From Bacillota bacterium (GTDB lineage: Bacteria > Bacillota > Clostridia > Acetivibrionales > DSM-1351), in assembly GCA_023397905.1 (NCBI GenBank), contig JAEWSZ010000212.1:1-21915 (forward strand): a stretch of DNA of 21,915 bases, read 5' to 3'. The position numbers and the translations under genes were made by a program. Below the pieces are notes generated by a model that saw only the letters and a list, made by a program, of their open reading frames with translations, did no database searches and had not been told where the DNA came from. Of the stretch, positions 1-6,820 are shown piece after piece. Position 1 is the stretch's first letter; each line of letters begins with the position of its first letter.

Positions 1-1
1 G

Positions 2-1174
2 TCCAGAAGCATAGGCGCCAGCATACTGGTAATATCAATAGTATGCTTACTGGCGGCCGTAGTGCTTTCAATAATGATTTCCATGAGTATCTCCGCACCG
101 GTGGCCCAGCTTATTTCCTATATGAAAAAGGCTGAGGAAGGGGATCTCACCTTTCAAATAAAAAATAACGGCAGGGAGTCCGGCGACGAACTGGGAGCGA
201 TGACCGTACATTTCGGCAAAATGATAGAAAATATCCACTCCCTTGTCCTGAAGGTAAGGGCCTCCTCTTTAAAAGTGGTGAAGAACACCTCGGAAATCAA
301 TCAGGATGCCGAAAGGTCATTCAGGGCGTCCGCCCAGATCGCGTCTACGATACAGGAAATTGCCAAGGGTTCGTCGGAACAGGCAGGTGAGATATCTGAG
401 GGTTTGATAAGCCTCAACAACCTGTCGGAGGGAATAGCCAGGGTTGGAAGCGATCTGAAAAATGTGGCCGCTATTGCGGAAGGGGCCAGAGATTTGAGCC
501 AAAGTGTGATCAGTACTGTGAAAACGCTGAACGATAAGGCACTTGAAACCGGAGCCGTATCTGAAAGAATAGCGGAGGATATAAATGATCTGAATGGAGA
601 TATGAAAGAAATCCGGAAGGTGATAAAAGCCATAGACAGTATCGCGGAACAGACAAATCTGCTTTCCCTGAACGCGGCCATTGAAGCCGCAAGGGCGGGA
701 GAAGCCGGAAAAGGCTTTTCCGTGGTCGCCGGAGAGGTGAAAAAGCTGGCGGACCAGTCCAAGACTTCTACGGTAATGATAAACAACATTATCACAAAGA
801 TCCAGAATAAAACAGAGCTTACGGTGGAGGCCGCCAACAGCGGGAATCTGATAGTAAAAGAGCAGATGGAGGCCGTGAATAATGCAAATGACGCCTTTGA
901 AAGAATATTCAGCGCCATGGAAAGTATCTCCGCACATATGAATCAGCTGATGACTCCGGTGAGGCTGATGCTGGAAGACAAGGATAAAACGCTGGGCGCC
1001 ATTGAAAATATTTCAGCGGTATCCGAGGAAGCCGCGGCCACGGCCCAGCAGGTCTCGGCCAGCGTCCAGGAGCAGATGGCGGGCTATGAGGAGCTTTCCA
1101 ATCTGGCCTCCGGTTTGAATAGTATGGCCGGGGAGCTCAGCGAGGCAATTTCCATTTTCAAGGTTGAGAGGTAG
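2..1174 (+). CDS. Methyl-accepting chemotaxis protein, C-terminal part (5' end outside window)
   Basis: The reading frame is open from base 2, so the true start and the ligand-binding domain lie upstream of the window; 390 residues are visible. They begin with the end of a membrane segment (ILVISIVCLLAAVVLSIMI), followed by a HAMP domain (SAPVAQL ... GDELGAM) and a long cytoplasmic coiled coil. The highly conserved signalling hairpin is present (IAEQTNLLSLNAAIEAARAG, then GKGFSVVAGEVKKLADQS), as is a closing methylation helix (VSEEAAATAQQVSASVQEQ). Family role: a membrane chemoreceptor that relays ligand occupancy to CheA/CheW. Its stop codon is 5 nt before the glycerate kinase start and its last codons carry the ribosome binding site of that gene, so the two are very probably co-transcribed. 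This suggests, by inference, that the receptor senses the substrate of the downstream catabolic genes. The ligand cannot be read from this part. Confidence 0.95.
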   Translation, partial: SRSIGASILVISIVCLLAAVVLSIMISMSISAPVAQLISYMKKAEEGDLTFQIKNNGRESGDELGAMTVHFGKMIENIHSLVLKVRASSLKVVKNTSEINQDAERSFRASAQIASTIQEIAKGSSEQAGEISEGLISLNNLSEGIARVGSDLKNVAAIAEGARDLSQSVISTVKTLNDKALETGAVSERIAEDINDLNGDMKEIRKVIKAIDSIAEQTNLLSLNAAIEAARAGEAGKGFSVVAGEVKKLADQSKTSTVMINNIITKIQNKTELTVEAANSGNLIVKEQMEAVNNANDAFERIFSAMESISAHMNQLMTPVRLMLEDKDKTLGAIENISAVSEEAAATAQQVSASVQEQMAGYEELSNLASGLNSMAGELSEAISIFKVER

Positions 1175-1179
1175 ATAAG

Positions 1180-2319
1180 ATGAGAGTGTTGATCGCGGCG
1201 GATTCCTTCAAAGGGAGTCTGAGCTCCTTAAAGGTTGCAGAGGCGGTTGAAAGAGGGGTAAGACAGGTCTATCCCGGGGCGGAGGTTCATAAGGCGGCCG
1301 TGGCAGACGGCGGTGAAGGGACCGTTGAAGCTATGGTGGAATACCTGCAGGGCCGGTATGTCCATGCGGAAGTAACAGGGCCTCTGGGTGAAAAAATAAC
1401 TGCGAAGTACGGCATAATCGGCGGAGACACTGCAATTATAGAGATGGCGGAGACGTCCGGGCTTTGCCTTGTACCCGACGGGAAAAGGAATCCGCTGCTG
1501 ACTACGACTTATGGCACCGGAGAGCTGATACTTGATTCTATCAACAGGGGCTGCAGAAAAATTATTATCGGAATAGGCGGAAGCGCCACCAATGACGGAG
1601 GTGCCGGTATGGCGTCGGCATTGGGCGCCGGACTGACGGATAACCGTGGACAGCCCATCGGCATGGGCGGAGGGGCTCTTGACACTCTGGAGCGGATCGG
1701 GACAGCGGGTATGGACCCCCGGCTGAAAACCGTGGATATCCTTGTGGCATGCGATGTGGACAATCCATTGTGCGGAGAATCGGGAGCCTCAAAGGTATTT
1801 GGGCCCCAGAAGGGCGCCACGCCTGAAATGATAGAGCAGCTGGACAAAAACCTCCACCGTTTTTCAGAAATTATAAAGCGGGATATGGGAATTGAAATTG
1901 AAAACATACCAGGAGCCGGTGCGGCCGGAGGCTTGGGCGGAGGTCTGATAGCCTTCTGCGGCGCCAGGCATTTTAAGGGGATCGATCTCATTCTGGATAT
2001 TCTGAATATGGACAAATTAATAATGGAGGCTGATATTGTCATAACCGGAGAGGGCAGAATAGACGGCCAGACCATATATGGAAAAGTACCCATGGGCATT
2101 GCGGCTCTGGCGAAAAAATACCGCAGGCCCGTATTTGCCATAACAGGGTACATAGGCAAGGACGCCCGCCTTGTTTATGAGAAGGGCATAGATTCTATTG
2201 TGAGCGCAATGGCGGCGCCAATATCTGTACCGGAGGCTATGAAAAATGCGCCTAAATTAATAGCGGAAGCCAGCGAAAGGCTGTTCAGAATCATCAGGGC
2301 GGTGAGGCCGGAAGCCTGA
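1180..2319 (+). CDS. glxK: Glycerate 2-kinase, GlxK/GarK type
   Basis: 379 residues, the normal length for the type I glycerate kinase family (PF02595). The N-terminal DSFKGSLSS motif (residues 8-16), the glycine-rich GIGGSATNDGG (131-141), the VACDVDNPLCG segment and the C-terminal ITGEGRIDGQT segment are all present. Enzymes of this type phosphorylate D-glycerate with ATP, usually at O2, giving 2-phosphoglycerate for glycolysis. The ribosome binding site GAGAGG overlaps the end of the chemoreceptor gene and stands just before the ATG at 1180. It is the first enzyme of a run that also contains tartronate semialdehyde reductase, which makes glycerate, so the two steps are consecutive. The symbol garK would be equally justified. 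Family assignment is secure; regiospecificity is inferred from the family. Confidence 0.95.
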   Translation: MRVLIAADSFKGSLSSLKVAEAVERGVRQVYPGAEVHKAAVADGGEGTVEAMVEYLQGRYVHAEVTGPLGEKITAKYGIIGGDTAIIEMAETSGLCLVPDGKRNPLLTTTYGTGELILDSINRGCRKIIIGIGGSATNDGGAGMASALGAGLTDNRGQPIGMGGGALDTLERIGTAGMDPRLKTVDILVACDVDNPLCGESGASKVFGPQKGATPEMIEQLDKNLHRFSEIIKRDMGIEIENIPGAGAAGGLGGGLIAFCGARHFKGIDLILDILNMDKLIMEADIVITGEGRIDGQTIYGKVPMGIAALAKKYRRPVFAITGYIGKDARLVYEKGIDSIVSAMAAPISVPEAMKNAPKLIAEASERLFRIIRAVRPEA

Positions 2320-2423
2320 AACTGACATTGTTTTGCCTTTGATTCAACGCTGTTGAATTGAAATAAATGTGTTTTACAATAACGGATAATCTGAATTATG
2401 CCGGAAAAGAGGAGAGATTTTTA

Positions 2424-3107
2424 ATGGGTAAAAATTTAAGCAACAGGACACTGGGAATAATCCACGCATCCATGATTACGGCAAAAGCCGTACAGAGATA
2501 CATTGACGAGATCATACCCGAGGTCAGAATCATGCATCTGGTGGACGACACCATTCAAAGGGATAATATAGCCGCGGGTGTGGGCAACATCCCAAAAGTG
2601 AATTACTACAAATTTGCGCAATATGCGCACAATCTGGAAGAGGCAAAGGTAGATCTGATCATGCTTGCCTGCTCCACCTTCAATTTTGCGGCGGAATTGG
2701 CCAGACCCATGGTCAATACTCCAATTGCCCAGATAGACAGGCCAATGATGGAACTGGCGGTAAAGACAGGAAAGCGTATAGGCTTGCTGGCAACGCTTCC
2801 CACTACGGTGCCTTCCTCGGAAAGGCTGCTGAAAATAGCTGCTGCCGAGGCAAATAAGGACATAGAGATTAAAACTGTTTTGTGCGGCAAAGCCTTTGAG
2901 AAATTTGAAAAGGGAAATGTGGACGCCCATAATGAGATTTTGCTCAAAGAGATCGACAGGCTCTCCGGGGAAGTGGACGTTGTTGCAATGGCGCAGCTTT
3001 CCATGTCGGCGCTGGCCCCTCTCCTGAAAGACACAAAAGTACCTGTCTACAACAGTGGATTCACAGGCTTTACGAGGGTGCGCGAATTGCTGGAAGCAAT
3101 GGAATAA
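2424..3107 (+). CDS. Asp/Glu/hydantoin racemase-superfamily protein, possibly not a racemase
   Basis: 227 residues from the ATG at 2424, which has a clear GGAGAG at 2411-2416. An in-frame ATG at 2367 has no comparable site and is rejected. The fold signature is the two-domain aspartate/glutamate racemase superfamily (PF01177): LGIIHASM at the N-terminus, LIMLACSTFNFAAE with Cys83, and a C-terminal PVYNSGFTGFTRVREL. Racemases of this superfamily normally carry a second catalytic cysteine in the C-terminal half (a GCT-type motif). Here the equivalent stretch reads VAMAQLSMSAL (187-197), with Ser193 and no Cys. One-cysteine members of the superfamily include decarboxylases and isomerases rather than racemases, so the annotation 'racemase' should be read as fold only. 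It sits 104 nt after glycerate kinase and 20 nt before the transketolase genes, so it is probably part of the same pathway. The substrate is unknown. Confidence 0.85.
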   Translation: MGKNLSNRTLGIIHASMITAKAVQRYIDEIIPEVRIMHLVDDTIQRDNIAAGVGNIPKVNYYKFAQYAHNLEEAKVDLIMLACSTFNFAAELARPMVNTPIAQIDRPMMELAVKTGKRIGLLATLPTTVPSSERLLKIAAAEANKDIEIKTVLCGKAFEKFEKGNVDAHNEILLKEIDRLSGEVDVVAMAQLSMSALAPLLKDTKVPVYNSGFTGFTRVRELLEAME

Positions 3108-3127
3108 AAGAAAGAGAGGCTGACAAA

Positions 3128-3952
3128 ATGTCATATTCAATAGAACAGTTGGAGCATATCGCGAAAAAAATAAGATTGAACATTGTCAAAATGATAGGCC
3201 CGGGAAAGGCGGGGCATCTGGGAGGTTCCTGCTCCATGGCCGACGTGGCCGCAGTGCTGTATTTTCATAAAATGAAGCACGATCCCAAAAATCCCAAGAT
3301 GGCGGACCGGGACAGATTTTTACTGAGCAAGGGGCATTCGGCTCTGGTACAGTACGCCGCACTTGCGGAGGCCGGCTATTTCCCGGAGGAGGAGCTGGCA
3401 AAGCTTAAAAAACTGGGTTCAAGGCTTCAGGGGCATCCGGATATGAACAAGGTTCCCGGGGTGGAGGCAAATACGGGCTCACTGGGACAGGGGCTTTCCA
3501 TTGCGGCAGGCATTGCGGCGGCCGCCAGACTGGACCGTCTGGACTACAAGGTTTACTGCATAGTGGGGGACGGAGAGCTGGCCGAAGGACAGATATGGGA
3601 GTCCGCGCTGGCAGCGGCCTTCTACAAGCTGGATAACCTGGTGGCGGTCCTTGACAGGAATTGCCTTCAGGCGACGGGGCCTGTGGCCGAGAGGTTCAAC
3701 ACAAACCCTCTGGATGAAAAATGGAAGGCCTTCGGATGGGAAGTAATAGAGTGCGACGGGCATGATATCAAAGACCTGATCTCGGCCTTTGAAAAGGCGG
3801 ACAGCGTGAAAGGGAAGCCAATTCTGATTCTGGCCAATACGGTAAAGGGCAGGGGAGTATCCTTTGCGGAAAATGTGGTGGCTTTTCACAATGGGGCTAT
3901 GACCGATGAACAATATGAACTGGCATTAAAAGAATTGGGAGAGGAAAGGTGA
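3128..3952 (+). CDS. Transketolase, N-terminal (TPP-binding) subunit
   Basis: 274 residues, the usual length for the N-terminal half of split transketolases. Visible landmarks are GHLGGSCSMADV (29-40), LLSKGHSAL with His70, QGHPD with His103, NTGSLGQGLS (115-124) and the thiamine-diphosphate/Mg motif GDGELAEGQ starting at 147 and ending at the Asn of VLDRN (178). The subunit binds the pyrophosphate and metal end of TPP; the catalytic site forms with the C-terminal subunit encoded 7 nt downstream. Transketolases move a two-carbon ketol unit between sugars or sugar phosphates. Hydroxypyruvate is a known irreversible donor for the family. Location in a dedicated catabolic operon, rather than with pentose-phosphate genes, suggests a specialised donor or acceptor. 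Ribosome binding site AGAGAGG precedes the ATG. Confidence 0.95.
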   Translation: MSYSIEQLEHIAKKIRLNIVKMIGPGKAGHLGGSCSMADVAAVLYFHKMKHDPKNPKMADRDRFLLSKGHSALVQYAALAEAGYFPEEELAKLKKLGSRLQGHPDMNKVPGVEANTGSLGQGLSIAAGIAAAARLDRLDYKVYCIVGDGELAEGQIWESALAAAFYKLDNLVAVLDRNCLQATGPVAERFNTNPLDEKWKAFGWEVIECDGHDIKDLISAFEKADSVKGKPILILANTVKGRGVSFAENVVAFHNGAMTDEQYELALKELGEER

Positions 3953-3959
3953 GCCGGAT

Positions 3960-4892
3960 ATGAGTATGCAGGATCCAAGAAAGGCCTACGGAGAGACCCT
4001 TGTGGAGTTGGGTCTGGAAGATAAGAGAATTGTGGTGCTTGAAGCGGACTTGGGCAAATCCACCATGAGCTGCCTGTTTCAGGAAAAGTTCCCGGACAGG
4101 TATTTTGAAATGGGCATATCGGAGCAAAATATGACATCCTTTGCAGCCGGTCTTGCAACCACTGGAAAAATAGCTTTTACAAATTCCTTTGCGGTATTTG
4201 CGGGCGGCCGTTCCTATGACCAGATAAGACAGGGGATCTGCACGGCAAATTTGAATGTGAAGATCAACGGCTCCAGCTCCGGTTTGTCGGATTTTGGCGA
4301 CGGGGCTACCCATCAGGCTGTGGAAGATATTGCAATTATGAGGGCCATACCAAATATGACCGTGCTTGTTCCCATGGACGGCATAGAAACCAGAAAAATA
4401 GTCAGGGCGGCGGTGAAGCATAAGGGCCCGGTTTATATACGCATATGCAGAAATGCCATGGAGGACCTGTATCCGGAGGATAGGGAGTTTGTCATAGGAC
4501 AGCCCCAGGTAGTGGCGGAGGGCAAAGACATTGCGGTGTTTGCCTGCGGCATAATGGTTTCAAAGGCCCTGGCGGCGGCCAGGGAGCTTGCCCGGGAAGG
4601 CGTATCGGTGCGCGTTGTCAATGTCAGCTCCCTGAAGCCACTGGACGAGGAATCCGTCAGGAAACTGGCAGGCGGGGTAAAGGGTATCATTACGGCAGAA
4701 GAGCACTCGGTTATCGGGGGTCTGACAAGCGCAATTACATATATTCTCCGGGGAACGGCCATTCCTGTGGAAGCTGTGGCCATAATGGACGTGTTCGGAC
4801 AGTCGGGACAGAGCCATGAGGAGCTGCTTGAGCACTATGGTTTAACAGCGGCGGAAATTGTGAATACGGCTAAAAAAATATTGAATGGATAG
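3960..4892 (+). CDS. Transketolase, C-terminal subunit
   Basis: 310 residues, matching the pyrimidine-binding plus C-terminal domains of split transketolases. The catalytic glutamate that activates TPP lies in MGISEQNMTSFAAGLA (about residue 55). NSFAVFAGGRSYDQIRQ, GLSDFGDGATHQAVEDIAIM and IRICRN follow, and the C-terminal domain carries AEEHSVIGGLTSAI and GQSGQSHEELLEHYGL. The start at 3960 follows AGGAAAGGTGAG at the end of the partner gene; ATG 3966 is a possible alternative. The pair TktN-TktC is expected to form a heterotetramer-like enzyme in the cytoplasm. Family assignment is secure. The close DXS relatives are excluded by the two-gene split and short length. The physiological substrate pair cannot be read from the sequence. 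Confidence 0.94.
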   Translation: MSMQDPRKAYGETLVELGLEDKRIVVLEADLGKSTMSCLFQEKFPDRYFEMGISEQNMTSFAAGLATTGKIAFTNSFAVFAGGRSYDQIRQGICTANLNVKINGSSSGLSDFGDGATHQAVEDIAIMRAIPNMTVLVPMDGIETRKIVRAAVKHKGPVYIRICRNAMEDLYPEDREFVIGQPQVVAEGKDIAVFACGIMVSKALAAARELAREGVSVRVVNVSSLKPLDEESVRKLAGGVKGIITAEEHSVIGGLTSAITYILRGTAIPVEAVAIMDVFGQSGQSHEELLEHYGLTAAEIVNTAKKILNG

Positions 4893-4904
4893 AGGAGATA
4901 TATT

Positions 4905-5795
4905 ATGGATAAAAAAATTGGTTTTATCGGTCTTGGCATAATGGGAAAACCAATGGCGAAGAACCTTTTGAAAGCGGGATATGCATTGACGGTCTATGGG
5001 CACAACCCGGAGGTGATGAAGGAGCTTGAGGCGACAGGGGCCGAGATCGCGGGATCCTGCAGGGAGGTTGCCCAAAAAAGTGAGATCATCATTACCATGC
5101 TGCCCAATTCACCCCAGGTAAAGGAAGCGTTATTCGGAAAAGACGGCGCCGTTGAGGGCGCACGGCAGGGAACGGTTGTAATAGATATGAGCTCCATCGA
5201 CCCTATGGTGTCAATTGAGCTTTATGCAAAGTTGGCGGAAAAGGGAATAGAAATGCTGGACGCCCCTGTGAGCGGAGGAGAACCCAAGGCCATAGACGGC
5301 AGCCTGTCCATAATGGCGGGAGGCTCCGAAAAGGTATTTGGCCAGGTAAAGGACATACTTCTGGCAATGGGAAGCTCTGCGGTGCTTGTCGGGGAAATAG
5401 GAAGCGGCAATGTTACAAAGCTTGCAAACCAGATCATAGTCGCTTTGAATATAGCGGCCATGTCGGAGGCCATGGTGCTGGCCGCCAAAGCAGGTGTAAA
5501 TCCTGAAAAGGTATTTGAAGCAATAAAAGGCGGCCTGGCGGGAAGCACAGTGCTGAATGCAAAGGCTCCCATGGTAATGGACAGAAACTTCAAGCCCGGC
5601 TTCAGAATAGAGCTGCACATAAAAGATCTGATGAACGCAATGGACACGGCCCACAGCATAGGCGTGCCGCTGCCGCTGACAGGACAGGTTCTGGAAATGC
5701 TGCAGGCCTTGAAGGTAGACGGGAAAGCCAAAAATGACCACAGCGGTCTTGCGGAATACTATGAAAAGCTGGCAAACGTCCAGATCAAGAGGTAA
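4905..5795 (+). CDS. garR: 2-hydroxy-3-oxopropionate (tartronate semialdehyde) reductase
   Basis: 296 residues, the family length. The N-terminal Rossmann motif GFIGLGIMGKPMAKNLL and the substrate-loop motif LDAPVSGGEPKAIDGSL are present. So are the catalytic-lysine motif GNVTKLANQ (Lys172) and the strongly GarR-like KAPMVMDRNFKPGFR and LHIKDL. As recalled, the match to Escherichia coli GarR is very close along the whole length, much closer than to generic 3-hydroxyisobutyrate dehydrogenases. The enzyme reduces tartronate semialdehyde to D-glycerate, which the glycerate kinase at the head of the operon would phosphorylate. One oddity: after the second beta strand the sequence is YGHNPE, where many family members have an Arg (NR or DR) that contacts the NADP phosphate; His33 stands there. 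A clear GAGGAGA precedes the ATG. Confidence 0.95.
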   Translation: MDKKIGFIGLGIMGKPMAKNLLKAGYALTVYGHNPEVMKELEATGAEIAGSCREVAQKSEIIITMLPNSPQVKEALFGKDGAVEGARQGTVVIDMSSIDPMVSIELYAKLAEKGIEMLDAPVSGGEPKAIDGSLSIMAGGSEKVFGQVKDILLAMGSSAVLVGEIGSGNVTKLANQIIVALNIAAMSEAMVLAAKAGVNPEKVFEAIKGGLAGSTVLNAKAPMVMDRNFKPGFRIELHIKDLMNAMDTAHSIGVPLPLTGQVLEMLQALKVDGKAKNDHSGLAEYYEKLANVQIKR

Positions 5796-5800
5796 GCCTG

Positions 5801-6598
5801 ATGAAATTCGGATGCTGTACAAATATGATTGCCGCCTGTCCTGACGGCACTGGAATTGAGCATGTTGAGAGCCTGGCAAGGGCGGGGTATGACTATGTGG
5901 AACTGCCTCTGGCGCAAATAATGGACCTGTCCCATGAAGAATTCGGCAGCCTGAAAAGAAAAATGGAAGAGGCGAACATACCCTGCGAAGCCTGCAATAA
6001 TTTTTTCCCCGCCCGTATCAGGCTGACAGGGGAGAATACGGATAAAGCCGCCATTTCGGAGTACACGGAAGCGGCTCTGGACAGGGCGGCGCAGCTGGGA
6101 GCAAAAACAGTTGTTTTCGGAAGCTCCGGGGCCAAAAATGTTCCCGGGGGCTTTCCTCACGAAAAGGCGTGGACCCAGCTGGTATTTCTTTTGCGCAATA
6201 TTGATGAAGCTGCCGGAAAACACGGGATAACAGTTGCGATCGAACCGCTGAACAGGCTTGAGAGCAATATAATCAACACGGCAGAGGAAGGCCTTAGGCT
6301 TGCGCAGGACGTAAACAGGGCGAATATAAAGCTGCTGGTGGACTATTACCACCTGGCCATGGAGAAGGAAAGCCCGGATATATTGAAGAAAGCCGGAAAA
6401 TATATCCGCCATGTGCATTTTGCCAGGCCGGAAGGCCGGGTATTTCCGGGCGGCAGCGACCCGGAGGATTATTCTTTATTTTTTAAAAAGCTGGCAGATA
6501 CGGGTTATGACGGCAGGGTAAGCGTAGAGGCATACTCCAGGGATTTTGCCGCGGATTTTATTAAATCGTTGGAGTTATTGAAAGCAGCAGTTAAATAA
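5801..6598 (+). CDS. Sugar phosphate isomerase/epimerase family TIM-barrel protein (possible hydroxypyruvate isomerase)
   Basis: 265 residues of the AP-endonuclease-2 / xylose-isomerase-like TIM barrel family (PF01261). The four expected metal ligands are visible: Glu148 in AIEPLNR, Asp181 in LLVDYYH, His206 in RHVHFARPEGR and Glu243 in VSVEAYSRD. The EPLNR and HFARPEGR segments recall ketose 3-epimerases and hydroxypyruvate isomerases. The start codon lies 5 nt after garR, whose last codons contain the ribosome binding site. With GarR and glycerate kinase in the operon, hydroxypyruvate <-> tartronate semialdehyde is an attractive role, as in gcl-hyi-glxR gene sets. A ketose epimerase acting on the transketolase substrate is equally possible. 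Family is certain, substrate is not. Confidence 0.88.
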   Translation: MKFGCCTNMIAACPDGTGIEHVESLARAGYDYVELPLAQIMDLSHEEFGSLKRKMEEANIPCEACNNFFPARIRLTGENTDKAAISEYTEAALDRAAQLGAKTVVFGSSGAKNVPGGFPHEKAWTQLVFLLRNIDEAAGKHGITVAIEPLNRLESNIINTAEEGLRLAQDVNRANIKLLVDYYHLAMEKESPDILKKAGKYIRHVHFARPEGRVFPGGSDPEDYSLFFKKLADTGYDGRVSVEAYSRDFAADFIKSLELLKAAVK

Positions 6599-6599
6599 C

Positions 6600-6627
6600 T
6601 TTACGGTTTGCATTAATCCACTATAAT
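6600..6627 (+). promoter_or_regulatory. Candidate sigma-A-type promoter after the catabolic operon
   Basis: A perfect TATAAT (6622-6627) is preceded at 16 nt by TTTACG (6600-6605), a partial -35. It would start a transcript near 6634 that contains no gene and runs into the hairpin terminator at 6691. Placement is only by consensus, with no direct evidence of use. Confidence 0.4.
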
Positions 6628-6633
6628 CAAGAC

Positions 6634-6727
6634 TTAAAATATTTCTATTAACCAGATTGAGAGGTACCGGTGAAACCCGACGCACAGAAGGCTCCAACCC
6701 AGTATGAAAAGTGAGTTGGAGCTTTTT
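6634..6727 (+). ncRNA. Possible short non-coding RNA or orphan leader
   Basis: This gene-free stretch lies between a plausible promoter and a strong terminator and would give an RNA of roughly 95 nt. It contains a GC-rich section (GGTACCGGTGAAACCCGACG, 6664-6683) that stands out from the AT-rich surroundings, followed by the terminator hairpin. It does not match any riboswitch class known to me. It could also simply be the 3' untranslated end of the operon. The next gene is on the opposite strand, so it is not a leader for an adjacent gene. Confidence 0.3.
6691..6727 (+). terminator. Rho-independent terminator of the catabolic operon
   Basis: GCTCCAAC (6691-6698) pairs perfectly with GTTGGAGC (6715-6722) around a 16-nt loop and is followed by TTTTT. 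On the minus strand the same hairpin lacks a T run, so it serves the + strand. It closes the MCP-glxK-...-isomerase run; I see no other strong terminator inside that run. Confidence 0.85.
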
Positions 6728-6790
6728 GTATAACGAATAACACACATTCCAAATGTGGTCAGGATTCATACGTGGTTTTTAAGGTTTTAT

Positions 6791-6809
6791 TCTGATTTCT
6801 GATTTCTGA
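6791..6809. repeat. Short tandem TCTGATT repeat
   Basis: Three near copies of a 7-bp unit (TCTGATT, TCTGATT, TCTGA) lie just past the stop codon of the DUF1015 gene. This is a simple repeat of no evident function. Confidence 0.6.
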
Positions 6810-6820
6810 ATCCTGGCTCC

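Noticed and set aside
1509..2159. 216-codon open frame antisense to glycerate kinase
   Set aside because: It is a low-complexity Pro/Ser/Ile-rich translation with no start signals, opposite a gene with all its family motifs.
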